Shown here in pieces: positions 32,747 through 40,038 of a DNA stretch of 52,295 nucleotides (position 1 is the first letter of the stretch; each line of letters starts with the position of its first letter). A program made the translations under genes and the position numbers. The DNA comes from Candidatus Uhrbacteria bacterium. Its GTDB lineage: Bacteria; Patescibacteriota; Patescibacteriia; 2-12-FULL-60-25. The notes below the pieces were generated by a model that did no database searches, was not told the DNA's origin, and was given only the letters and a program-made list of their open reading frames with translations. The stretch is taken from positions 1-52,295 of the forward strand of contig CAIKOH010000044.1 of the NCBI GenBank assembly GCA_903829075.1. Direction: 5' to 3'.

Positions 32747-33300
32747 CGATGATGCCTCCGGTCACGCCGTGCGTGGCGGTTGTGGTGATGAGCGGTGTTA
32801 CGTGTGTGGTGCGTGCCACTGAGCGTGCGCACCATCCTCTGGAAGCTGCGTTCCAGTGATGAAGCCGGTCGATGGATTGGGTCCGGTGTCTCCGCGACCG
32901 CAGGGGGAGTGTTGGTGCCGCTTGGACCGTTGTTGTCTTCCGCGGCACGACGACGCTGCTCCTCCGCGTACATGCCATCCACATCGCAGACGCTGTTCGC
33001 GCCTCCGTTGTAGATGCTGTCGCGATCATGTTCGCACTGCTGTTGCAGCCGTTGCGCTGCTGTCAGCTGCGGAGCTGGCGTTGCGACCCGTGGGTGCGCG
33101 GCCGCGTAGGCCCGCTCCTCTTCGTCCAGGTCGTCGTCGCTGTTCGCGACTGGAGCGTGTGCCGGTTCGACCGTGCGCGCCGTGTTGGGGGTCGAGTACG
33201 GAGCCGGCAGCGGCAGAACGACGCTGCCCTGCTGGTACGGCGACATGCACGCCACCAGCAAAGACATCGCGAAGAAGAAAACCACGCCGTTGATGTTCAT
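32743..33300 (-). CDS. Lipoprotein of unknown function, GC-rich
   Basis: The 185-residue protein has a signal peptide with lipobox LLVAC (Cys about residue 18), a Pro/Ala/Thr-rich spacer, an acidic stretch (DDDLDEEERAY) and a region with paired Cys (QQCEHDRDSIYNGG ... CDVDGMY). It ends in a striking His/Arg-rich tail (about ten His in the last 25 residues), which might bind metal. GGAAGG stands before the ATG. Middle gene of the operon. Confidence 0.65.
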   Translation of the reverse strand: MNINGVVFFFAMSLLVACMSPYQQGSVVLPLPAPYSTPNTARTVEPAHAPVANSDDDLDEEERAYAAAHPRVATPAPQLTAAQRLQQQCEHDRDSIYNGGANSVCDVDGMYAEEQRRRAAEDNNGPSGTNTPPAVAETPDPIHRPASSLERSFQRMVRTLSGTHHTRNTAHHHNRHARRDRRHHR

Positions 33301-33315
33301 CGCTGATTTCCTTCC

Positions 33316-33912
33316 TCAGAACGGTCCGACGCTCCGCGCGCCGGAGGTGAACGGGTTGTTCGGATCGGGTCGCGTCGCGGTCGGCTGTCGTGTGTTGCCG
33401 TGGTTGGTGGCCGCGGGCGGGGTGTTGACCCTGACCGGGTTGTCCGCCAGCGATCGCGCGAAGATCCGGAGATTCCGTTCCTCCGCCGTGAGCGGTTGCC
33501 GAGGCATCTGCTCGCCGCGTTCTTCCGCGAGCGCCAGGTTGTGGCAAAACGCCACCTCCTCGATCGTCGGATTACCCGGCCTTACGAGCTCGGCGACATC
33601 GCCGTGAGCCCTCATGACGTGGTCCTGGGTTTGCCAGCGTACCGTCGTCGTGTGATCCAGCGGCTGTTCCGCGGTCACTGTGAGTGGCTGCCTTTCGACA
33701 ACGCTCCCGGTGATGCGCGTGACGCAGAGACCTTCGGATGTCTGGATCCTCTGTCGCCGCGCTTCGGCCTCCTCGGCCGTCTCTTCGTGGCCACTGGTGG
33801 CGGTCGCGGTGGCGACGGGCGAGGTCGGCGTGGTCGGGGCGGGTGTCTGCTGAGCGGCACAGGCCGCCAGCGCGATGGAGACGACGACCAGAAGGCTTCG
33901 GTGAAAGTTCAT
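33316..33912 (-). CDS. Lipoprotein of unknown function, GC-rich
   Basis: The 198-residue protein has a signal peptide with lipobox LAAC (Cys about residue 18), a Thr/Pro/Ala spacer, a charged segment (EETAEEAEARRQR) and a domain with TIEEVAFCHNLALAEERG, then a Pro/Thr/Asn-rich tail. AAGGAG lies 8 nt before the ATG at 33912, which decides this start over 33921. First gene of the three-lipoprotein operon; the promoter is at 33965-33993. Confidence 0.65.
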   Translation of the reverse strand: MNFHRSLLVVVSIALAACAAQQTPAPTTPTSPVATATATSGHEETAEEAEARRQRIQTSEGLCVTRITGSVVERQPLTVTAEQPLDHTTTVRWQTQDHVMRAHGDVAELVRPGNPTIEEVAFCHNLALAEERGEQMPRQPLTAEERNLRIFARSLADNPVRVNTPPAATNHGNTRQPTATRPDPNNPFTSGARSVGPF

Positions 33913-33964
33913 GATGGACACTCCTTGACGGTTGCCTGTGTCGAAACGATCACAGGACGTTAAA

Positions 33965-33993
33965 ATATAGCATAAAACTTGGCTTTTGTCAAG
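33965..33993 (-). promoter_or_regulatory. Promoter of the lipoprotein operon, TTGACA-17-TATATT with TG extension
   Basis: -35 is the complement of 33988-33993, -10 the complement of 33965-33970, with TGC just upstream of the -10. It is nearly the same sequence as the promoter at 9071. Confidence 0.85.
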
Positions 33994-34016
33994 GGGGATG
34001 CCTTGTTAAGTCAATC

Positions 34017-34045
34017 TTGACATTTTAGGTATTATCTGTTAAAGT
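34017..34045 (+). promoter_or_regulatory. Promoter TTGACA-17-TAAAGT of the 34146-36812 operon
   Basis: -35 at 34017-34022 and -10 at 34040-34045. It lies back to back with the lipoprotein promoter, 23 bp apart, so the two GC-rich operons could share regulation. A second TTGACA at 34088 has no matching -10. Confidence 0.65.
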
Positions 34046-34145
34046 TATCTGTCTTTCTCTATTCATAACAGGATAGGGAGAGGGTCTTTGACATTTCGAG
34101 ACGGGGTAACACATTCAACACCTTCGGGTGAGAAAGGAGGCCGCG

Positions 34146-35012
34146 ATGGAACTTGATTTGGTGACGCTCTTGCTGCGCGGAGGTACCGTCGCGGGCGTGA
34201 GTGCGCTTGCGAAGTGGCTTCAAGAGAATCTCAATGCGAACGAAGTCGAGCGCATGGACAGTAAAGAGCTCGTCGTGCGCCTGCAGGATCTTCTGGAGGA
34301 CGGACTCAACGGACTTGACCGAATCAATCCCAGTCTTCGTCTCGGCATGTTGGCTGTCGTGGGCGAATTGGCTGATCAGGTCTTTCCGGATGAGGAAGAT
34401 GCTGTCGCCTGTAACATGCTCAAGGATGCCCTTTCAGGGCTCTTGAGAAAGGAGCGAGTTGTGGCAAACGAAAAAAAGAACCCGGATGACAAGAAGGAAG
34501 AGCCGAAGCCGTCGCAGGAGCCCCGCCAGTCCGCGAAACTCACGCTGCGTGAGGCGATCGGTGCCATGGGTGATGATTCGCGTGCCGCCGGTAGGGAATA
34601 CAGCGTACTCCTCGGCGCGATCGAAGACGCGGGAACTGTTTCAGCTGAGGAGCGTAAGAGAGTTCTTCGTGCACACGCGCTCAATTCCGTGTTCACGGAA
34701 GCCGGTATCAGGGGCCTCAAGTCGATCCTGCTGGGAGAAGGAGCTCCCAAGGATCGAGCGATCGAGCTGTTCGATACGCTCGAGAGGCTCAATGCAAGGT
34801 CTCAGGGGCTTGTTGCCAAAGTCATCGGTGAAATCCGTGGCATCCAGCATGATCTGGAGGATGGATTCAGGCCGGTGGCGGCGTCGACTGATCCGAAGAG
34901 GTCTGATGAGGATGGGAAGAAAAGAGAGATTTCTCCGCGACGGGCTCGCGAGCTTCTTCGGGGGGCTGATCTGGAGAGTGAGTTCGGGACGGTCAAGGGT
35001 ACAAAAAAGTGA
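34146..35012 (+). CDS. Soluble helical protein of unknown function
   Basis: The 288-residue protein is predicted to be mostly alpha-helical and cytosolic. Its N-terminal half (ELDLVTLLLRGGTVAGVSALAKWLQ ... LADQVFPDEEDAVACNMLKDAL) is followed by a Lys/Glu/Pro linker near residues 110-135 and a second helical domain with LTLREAIGAMGDDSRAAGREYSVLLG. The ATG at 34146 has AAAGGAGG (34132-34139) upstream. The downstream gene encodes a polytopic membrane protein, so this may be its cytosolic partner. No family recognised. Confidence 0.65.
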   Translation: MELDLVTLLLRGGTVAGVSALAKWLQENLNANEVERMDSKELVVRLQDLLEDGLNGLDRINPSLRLGMLAVVGELADQVFPDEEDAVACNMLKDALSGLLRKERVVANEKKNPDDKKEEPKPSQEPRQSAKLTLREAIGAMGDDSRAAGREYSVLLGAIEDAGTVSAEERKRVLRAHALNSVFTEAGIRGLKSILLGEGAPKDRAIELFDTLERLNARSQGLVAKVIGEIRGIQHDLEDGFRPVAASTDPKRSDEDGKKREISPRRARELLRGADLESEFGTVKGTKK

Positions 35013-35054
35013 ATAACGACCACCGATAACCATCGGGGGTAAAGGAGGATCGCG

Positions 35055-36812
35055 ATGGCAGATCAAGCTAATCAAGGAACCGTCGGAGCTCTCGGGCACC
35101 CTGCTCTGAGGGCGGTAGGTGAAAGGTTTGCTGACAGCGAACCGCTCATCGAAATCATCGCTGTGGGTCTCGCGTGGGTCGGAGGAGTTTATCTCGAAAG
35201 ACGCTTTCGCTCCGAAATCGAGGACGTGCGTGCGTCGGCCGCGGATATGCTTCGTACGCTCGCGAAGTACGCTCGGAATACTTGGGGCTATGACCTGCCG
35301 GCGAAGTTGTACGCTCTCGCGCGATTGTTCCTGAACGGCCTGTGGGCAGTCCTCGTCGGCGTAGGAGTAGACTTCGTGGTCGTGGCGTTCAAGCTGGAGC
35401 CCGATCAGAACTCGGAGGAGGTGGTGCGTATTGCGGCCAATCCGCGTGATCGCCTGCTGCTGCTGCTGTTCGTGGCGTTCTACGCTGGAACGCAGTTCGT
35501 GTTCGAGAACGTTGCCCGTCAGCAGAAGCGTGTGCCGTATCCCTATCGACTCGACGACTGGGAGCAAAACCAGATTCGTCGGTTGGTCCAGGACGGTGAG
35601 ACTGAGGCCGTGGCCGCGCGTTTGGTGAGGACGGCACGCGAGCAGAGGTGGAGGGCTGGTGGTTATGGTCCGCCCGGATCGGTGATGTCGTTGGTGCTCG
35701 TGCTCGTACTGGCACCGCTGTTCGCCTGCGTCTACGTACTGCTTCTGGCAGAGTTTCATTGTGCGCTTCATTGGCACAACGCCTTGCAGTTGCTGTTCCA
35801 TCCGCTCAGCAATTTTTTCTTTCTGTGTCTGGTGCTGCCGGCGTTCGTGGCTTTCGCGATTGCCTTCGCCGCCGTAGGGACTACCTTGACGACGGCAGAG
35901 AAGCTGATCAGTGCGTTGCGGACGCTGTACGGCGTCTTCGCGACGGTGGTTCAGCAGGTCGGTCTCGGGCTCCTGCCTGGGAGTCGGGAAGACTTCGCTC
36001 ACAACACGCCGCGGTTCGAGCCTGGATTGGATGAAGGGCTCGAGTCCGCCAAGAAACTGCACGTGAACGTGAGGTTGGCGTTCATCGTCATTCTGCTCGC
36101 CGGGATGGTGATCAAGCACCCGTTCGTGAACGTGGTCGCACTCGGACTCATGTTCGTGGCCTCGGCTGCCGAGTGGGTGCAGCAGAACGTGTTCAAGGAG
36201 ACGCTACAGCACGAACAGCTGAAGCGCTTCATGACCATCGCGGGGTACGCGACCTTCATCCTGTACGCCGTGATCGTGTTCCTGGGTTGGCTGTATGTCG
36301 ATACGGACGTGCAGCACGCTGGGCAGACGGTCAGCAATGAAGGGAGCGGGTTCTGGGACATGGTCAACGCCTCGACCCTGTCCTTTGACTGGCCGCAGGT
36401 ATTCCAGCGGCTGATCATTGCGACGGTCGCGTGGGCTGTGATCACCGGGATCGTCTGGTGGCTGCAGAAGAAGCAGGACCTGTTGCCCGTCGTAGTGGCG
36501 AAGGTGCTGAGCGGGCTGATCGCGCTCCTGGCCCTGGGGTACTTCTTCTACGGGTTCTCCTCCCGTGAACTGGTACGCACGACGTCGTTCGTGGCCCCCA
36601 CGGTCCAGGTCGCGGTCAACCAGCCAGCGCCGACGCCGACCGCTCGGTCTCTGTCGGCGCAGGAGTATCAGGTGCGGTGCCTGGGGCCCGCTGCTTCGTG
36701 GGAGAGGTGCTTCGCGGATCGCGCCAACTATCCGGGGATCCCGAATGGATGTCGTGATGCAAACGACTTCTCGCGCAACGCCTTCCCTGGGCACGAGTTG
36801 CCCTGTCCGTAG
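35055..36812 (+). CDS. Polytopic membrane protein of unknown function
   Basis: The 585-residue protein has about ten predicted membrane helices, near residues 31-48, 90-112, 133-151, 210-233, 252-276, 340-375 (two), 394-415, 452-470 and 480-500. A cytosolic basic stretch (152-205) and a soluble loop (280-335) separate them. The C-terminal tail (500-585) is Pro-rich, then has four Cys in RCLGPAASWERCFADR ... GCRDAN ... LPCP, suggesting an exported disulfide domain. AAAGGAGG precedes the ATG. It forms an operon with the gene at 34146. No transporter or enzyme signature was recognised. Confidence 0.7.
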   Translation: MADQANQGTVGALGHPALRAVGERFADSEPLIEIIAVGLAWVGGVYLERRFRSEIEDVRASAADMLRTLAKYARNTWGYDLPAKLYALARLFLNGLWAVLVGVGVDFVVVAFKLEPDQNSEEVVRIAANPRDRLLLLLFVAFYAGTQFVFENVARQQKRVPYPYRLDDWEQNQIRRLVQDGETEAVAARLVRTAREQRWRAGGYGPPGSVMSLVLVLVLAPLFACVYVLLLAEFHCALHWHNALQLLFHPLSNFFFLCLVLPAFVAFAIAFAAVGTTLTTAEKLISALRTLYGVFATVVQQVGLGLLPGSREDFAHNTPRFEPGLDEGLESAKKLHVNVRLAFIVILLAGMVIKHPFVNVVALGLMFVASAAEWVQQNVFKETLQHEQLKRFMTIAGYATFILYAVIVFLGWLYVDTDVQHAGQTVSNEGSGFWDMVNASTLSFDWPQVFQRLIIATVAWAVITGIVWWLQKKQDLLPVVVAKVLSGLIALLALGYFFYGFSSRELVRTTSFVAPTVQVAVNQPAPTPTARSLSAQEYQVRCLGPAASWERCFADRANYPGIPNGCRDANDFSRNAFPGHELPCP

Positions 36813-36835
36813 GATTCGTTCCGTTCGTTTCTCGC

Positions 36836-36872
36836 ACACCGTGCAGGGGTTCTTCCTTGCACGGTGTTTTGT
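36836..36872 (+). terminator. Intrinsic terminator of the 34146-36812 operon
   Basis: Stem ACACCGTGCA/TGCACGGTGT with a 12-nt loop followed by TTTGTAT. Confidence 0.85.
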
Positions 36873-37107
36873 ATATTGATTCTGAAAAAATGTCCTTCAT
36901 CGTAACTAAATTTTTTTGTAGAAAAAAGTTATCCACCGTTGCGGCAGTTGACGCAATTGTCCCGTGTGATAAAACATTCTCGATATACAGCGGTTGTCTC
37001 TCTACTCGCCTGACAAAGTTGAAACGAAGATCGTTCTTCTTGTTCCATCTTTATCATGCGAGCGGTGAGGGAATCTCACCCGTCGCCGTCTCCATGCTTG
37101 ACGGCAA
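36873..37107. other. Intergenic region without a supported gene
   Basis: AT-rich near the start, with one DnaA-like TTATCCACC and a short perfect hairpin GGTGAG/CTCACC near 37064-37080. A plus-strand open frame crosses terminators on both sides and looks non-coding. Nothing else is recognisable. Confidence 0.4.
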
Positions 37108-37150
37108 TGAAAAAACATTCCACCCTCGTGAAGAGAATGGAATGTTTTTT
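37108..37150. terminator. Bidirectional terminator AAAAAACATTCCA/TGGAATGTTTTTT
   Basis: A long stem with 15-nt loop and T-runs on both strands. It would end the minus-strand gene at 37154. Confidence 0.8.
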
Positions 37151-37153
37151 GAT

Positions 37154-37387
37154 TTAGAGCTCTGTTGCTTCATCGTCATCTTTAAATAGATCTGCGAGAG
37201 TGGGTTCGTTCCACAGGTTCCATTCGCGGAGGAGTTTGTCGACGGTGTCCTCGGCGTCATTGATATCGATGAGCTCTTCTTCGGTCAAGATCAGGTGGTT
37301 GATCATGCCTGCACGAGCCTCCTCTTTTTTCTTGAGCGAGCCATCGTCGTTGTAGCAAATTTTTTTGAGAACCTCTGGCTGTGTCAT
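37154..37387 (-). CDS. Small acidic hypothetical protein (77 aa)
   Basis: The product is soluble, acidic and mostly helical (TEEELIDINDAEDTVDKLLREWNLW, ending in DDDEATEL), with one Cys. The ATG at 37387 lies 14 nt after the start of TAGGCT in TGCTAGGCT (complement of 37396-37404). A -35-like ATGACA is 17 bp further up, so the mRNA should be leaderless. A strong terminator follows. No family recognised. Confidence 0.65.
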   Translation of the reverse strand: MTQPEVLKKICYNDDGSLKKKEEARAGMINHLILTEEELIDINDAEDTVDKLLREWNLWNEPTLADLFKDDDEATEL

Positions 37388-37395
37388 ACGAATAT

Positions 37396-37424
37396 AGCCT
37401 AGCAGCGACGGTCTTTTTTGTCAT
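37396..37424 (-). promoter_or_regulatory. Promoter ATGACA-17-TAGGCT with TG extension
   Basis: -10 is the complement of 37396-37401 and -35 the complement of 37419-37424. It overlaps head to head with the divergent promoter at 37430-37458. Confidence 0.55.
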
Positions 37425-37429
37425 GCGGG

Positions 37430-37458
37430 TTGTGTTATGAGTGTATGTTGTCTACTAT
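37430..37458 (+). promoter_or_regulatory. Promoter TTGTGT-17-TACTAT
   Basis: The -10 at 37453-37458 starts 12 nt before the ATG at 37465, giving a predicted leaderless transcript for the ligase-like gene. Confidence 0.5.
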
Positions 37459-37464
37459 TCGTGT

Positions 37465-38643
37465 ATGCATTGGTGGGTATTCATTCTTCCGGTTCTGTTG
37501 CCGTTGTACGTCATCCGTGTCCATCTTGGACCGTTGCCGAGCACGCTGCTTGAACTTGTCCTGCTGCTGTTTTTTGTCAGTTGGTTTTGGGTACGTAGAA
37601 TGGAGGGGGTGAGGTGTGCGTCGCAGCGTTTGAGGGTGTGGCGATGGCCATTGTCTGCTTGGGTGTTGATCACGTTGGCGGCTGTTTTTTGGTCGCCGAG
37701 CGTGTGGACCGGTCTTGGGCTGTGGCGCGCGTATGTGTTGGAACCGCTGTTGATGTTCTGCGTGCTGTTTGATCTGATTCAGGATGAAAAAGATATCCGT
37801 GTTTTGCAGACCGGTCTTTGGGCCCTGTCGATGTGGGTCGCAGCATGGGCGCTGATTCAATTTGTGACCGGTCTTGGCATCCCACATCCGTGGAATGCGG
37901 CGATCGCTTTCGGTCGTCGTGCGACCGGGCCATTTCCGTTTCCGAATGCGGTGGCGTTATTACTCGCACCAATTGGGGCATATGCCTTTAGCGTATGGAA
38001 ACGTGATCGAGATCTTGTGCCGTTGATGGCGTGTGTTTCCGCGGTCGCTGGAATCGCGTGTGCGAAGAGTGTCGGCGGAACGCTTGGTCTCGTTGCCGGT
38101 ATATGGATCGTGTTGGTGAGCGATCGACGTTGGCGCATTCCCGTATTTGTCACAACGGGATTGGTTGGTCTGGTTGCCTGGATTGTACCGTCGATTCATC
38201 GTGTGCTCGCGAAGCAATTTCTTTTTCAAAATTGGTCTGGTCAAGTGCGCTTGATGATCTGGCGTGAGACGTGGGTCATGCTGCGCGACCACTGGTTTAC
38301 AGGCGCAGGGTTCGGAGGATATCCGGTCGTGTTCAAGGCCTACCACCACATCAAAGCGATTGAAATTTTTCAATTTCCACATAACATTCTGTTGAACACC
38401 TGGAGTGAAACGGGAATCGTTGGCGTATTCGTATTCGTGTGGATCGTGTGGACATGGATTGTGCAGGCAAAGCATGCGGAGAAAGATTGGCTGGCGCGCC
38501 TTGCGCCCCTCGCTGCGATCCTTGTTCATGGGTTGGTCGATGTCCCGTATTTCAAAAACGATCTTGCCATCGTCTTTTGGATGTTGATTTTTTTAACCTG
38601 TACGCCGCTCGATAAGAAGAGGGAAGGCGAAAGAGCGGAATAA
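37465..38643 (+). CDS. O-antigen ligase/polymerase-like membrane protein (Wzy_C type)
   Basis: The 392-residue integral membrane protein has about ten or more helices. The large outer loop and following helix carry RLMIWRETWVMLRDHWFTGAGFGGYPVVF and QFPHNILLNTWSETGIVG, the pattern of the O-antigen ligase superfamily (WaaL/Wzy). Such proteins join or polymerise lipid-linked glycans. The ATG at 37465 is preferred over 37441 because of the leaderless promoter and better N-terminal topology. A terminator follows directly. Confidence 0.85.
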   Translation: MHWWVFILPVLLPLYVIRVHLGPLPSTLLELVLLLFFVSWFWVRRMEGVRCASQRLRVWRWPLSAWVLITLAAVFWSPSVWTGLGLWRAYVLEPLLMFCVLFDLIQDEKDIRVLQTGLWALSMWVAAWALIQFVTGLGIPHPWNAAIAFGRRATGPFPFPNAVALLLAPIGAYAFSVWKRDRDLVPLMACVSAVAGIACAKSVGGTLGLVAGIWIVLVSDRRWRIPVFVTTGLVGLVAWIVPSIHRVLAKQFLFQNWSGQVRLMIWRETWVMLRDHWFTGAGFGGYPVVFKAYHHIKAIEIFQFPHNILLNTWSETGIVGVFVFVWIVWTWIVQAKHAEKDWLARLAPLAAILVHGLVDVPYFKNDLAIVFWMLIFLTCTPLDKKREGERAE

Positions 38644-38676
38644 AAAACACCGTCAACATTTTGACGGTGTTTTTTG
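38642..38676. terminator. Bidirectional terminator AAAAAACACCGTCA/TTGACGGTGTTTTTT
   Basis: A perfect long stem with T-runs on both strands, between the convergent ligase-like and DUF5666-like genes. Confidence 0.9.
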
Positions 38677-38689
38677 ATGATGTCTTCAG

Positions 38690-39463
38690 CTATTTGTTCC
38701 AGATTCCGCCTTCTGCTCCTGCCGCGTGTGTTCCGCGACCCATCATCGCGCGCACACCTACGTCGGTGACGCTGGTGGCGGTGATGTTTGTGCCGCTCAG
38801 CGTCCCTGCGACCATGAGATGATCTTTGACGGCGATAGTTCCGACTGTGATGGTGGTCGCGGTGGTGCCCATGCCTTTGGTGATGGTGGCGTTGCTGGCA
38901 TCAACTGTGTAGGTGGTTGGGGTGCTATTGCGCATGCCTCGGCTCTGGAGTGTGATCGATGATCCGTTGATGGCCGTGACTGCACCGCTGAACAGATTGC
39001 GACCCATGACGGATGCGTCGCGGATGCTGGTGGCGGTGACGTTGGTTCCGCTAACCGTTCCTTGCACCATCAAGCGATCTCCGGTCTGAATGTTGGAGAT
39101 GGTGAAGGTCGTGCCGGCAGCCGCAAATCCTTGATTGAATTTGGCGTTGCTTGCATCAATCGTGTACGTCGTGCTGCTCGCTGTCAGCGTGATGGACGAG
39201 CCGTTGATGCTCGCGACGGTGCCCGTAATGCCATGATTCTGGAATGCTGTTCGAGGAAGTTTTTCGTTTGTATGAGTCGTCATGGCTTTATGGACGGTTT
39301 TTTTCACGACAACATGATGTGTGAGACTGGTATGCTTAGCATGTTTCATCTGTGCGGCGGAAGCGCTTAATGGCATGGTCGCAATCAGAGTTGCGACAAG
39401 TGCGCTGGAGGCAATTGTGGCCTGGAGTAATGGCGATAATCGCAGAGCAAAAGGCTTTTGCAT
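38690..39463 (-). CDS. Secreted protein with two DUF5666-like repeats
   Basis: The 257-residue protein has a signal peptide (basic MQKPFALRLS, long hydrophobic stretch, cleavage near ASAA) and a His/Lys/Thr-rich region. Two tandem beta-rich repeats of about 70 residues follow. Each starts G(T/A)V(A/T)(S/A)INGSSITL, contains TTYTxDASNA and ends LMV(Q/A)GT(V/L)SGTN(V/I)TATS(I/V). This fits the DUF5666 family, small OB-like domains of unknown role on the cell surface. The start ATG at 39463 gives the best signal peptide. Confidence 0.8.
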   Translation of the reverse strand: MQKPFALRLSPLLQATIASSALVATLIATMPLSASAAQMKHAKHTSLTHHVVVKKTVHKAMTTHTNEKLPRTAFQNHGITGTVASINGSSITLTASSTTYTIDASNAKFNQGFAAAGTTFTISNIQTGDRLMVQGTVSGTNVTATSIRDASVMGRNLFSGAVTAINGSSITLQSRGMRNSTPTTYTVDASNATITKGMGTTATTITVGTIAVKDHLMVAGTLSGTNITATSVTDVGVRAMMGRGTHAAGAEGGIWNK

Positions 39464-39550
39464 AAAAAATAAGATGAAAAGAATGAATGCGTTGGCAGGA
39501 AAACTGCCTTGCAATAATTGTACGGACGAGGCAGTTGGGCTGGTGCAATC

Positions 39551-39586
39551 AAAAAATCCCCACGAAATTTCGTGGGGATTTTTGTT
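39551..39586. terminator. Bidirectional terminator after rplS
   Basis: Stem AAATCCCCACGAAA/TTTCGTGGGGATTT with A- and T-runs on either side, 5 nt past the rplS stop. Confidence 0.9.
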
Positions 39587-39590
39587 GTTC

Positions 39591-39953
39591 TTAGGCCGCT
39601 GTTCGCAACTGAACGTCTTTGATTTCGCGTAGGTGCTTCTTATGACCGCGCAAATAGGATAAGTTGTTACGGCGCACCTTGAATTGTTTCACGATTTCGA
39701 TCTTTGCGATCGATGGCAGGAGCAATGGGAAGATTCTTTCCACGCCGATTCCATCAGAAATTTTGCGCACGGTCATGGTTTTTGCAGCGCCAGATCCGTG
39801 GATGCGTATGACCAAGCCCTCGTAGGTCTGAATACGCTCCTTTTCCTCGCCATTTGGGGCCACGTCTTTGATTTTTTGGTGAATACGGATGGTCATGCCT
39901 GACTCGATTTGGGCAGGTTGGATGACGGCCGGTAACAAAAGAAGGTCGCTCAT
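39591..39953 (-). CDS. rplS: 50S ribosomal protein L19
   Basis: The 120-residue protein has the L19 signatures: PAQIESGMTIRIHQKIKD, EKERIQTYEGLVIRIHGSG, TMTVRKISDGIGVERIFPL and KVRRNNLSYLRG. L19 sits at the 30S-50S interface. It is a single gene here with a clear promoter and terminator, not next to trmD or rpsP as is common. Confidence 0.97.
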   Translation of the reverse strand: MSDLLLLPAVIQPAQIESGMTIRIHQKIKDVAPNGEEKERIQTYEGLVIRIHGSGAAKTMTVRKISDGIGVERIFPLLLPSIAKIEIVKQFKVRRNNLSYLRGHKKHLREIKDVQLRTAA

Positions 39954-39968
39954 AGTATGATGAACAAG

Positions 39969-39997
39969 AGAATACAGGTATTGGCTAAAAACGTCAA
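39969..39997 (-). promoter_or_regulatory. Promoter of rplS, TTGACG-17-TATTCT
   Basis: -10 is the complement of 39969-39974 and -35 the complement of 39992-39997, with a 17-bp spacer. The predicted leader is about 9 nt and lacks a Shine-Dalgarno sequence. Confidence 0.7.
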
Positions 39998-40038
39998 GAC
40001 TCTCTCATAACAGCCGTTAACCCCACCTAATTCCATCT

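Noticed and set aside
32079-33029. 316-codon minus-strand frame overlapping two lipoprotein genes
   Set aside because: It runs through the operon's terminator and overlaps both lipoprotein frames, which have lipoboxes and ribosome-binding sites.
34641-36119. 492-codon minus-strand open frame opposite the membrane operon
   Set aside because: It spans two plus-strand genes and their intergenic gap, has a repetitive His/Arg/Gln composition and no start signals.
36857-37189. 110-codon plus-strand frame between the membrane operon and the 77-residue gene
   Set aside because: Starts inside one terminator and crosses another; the composition does not look like a protein.
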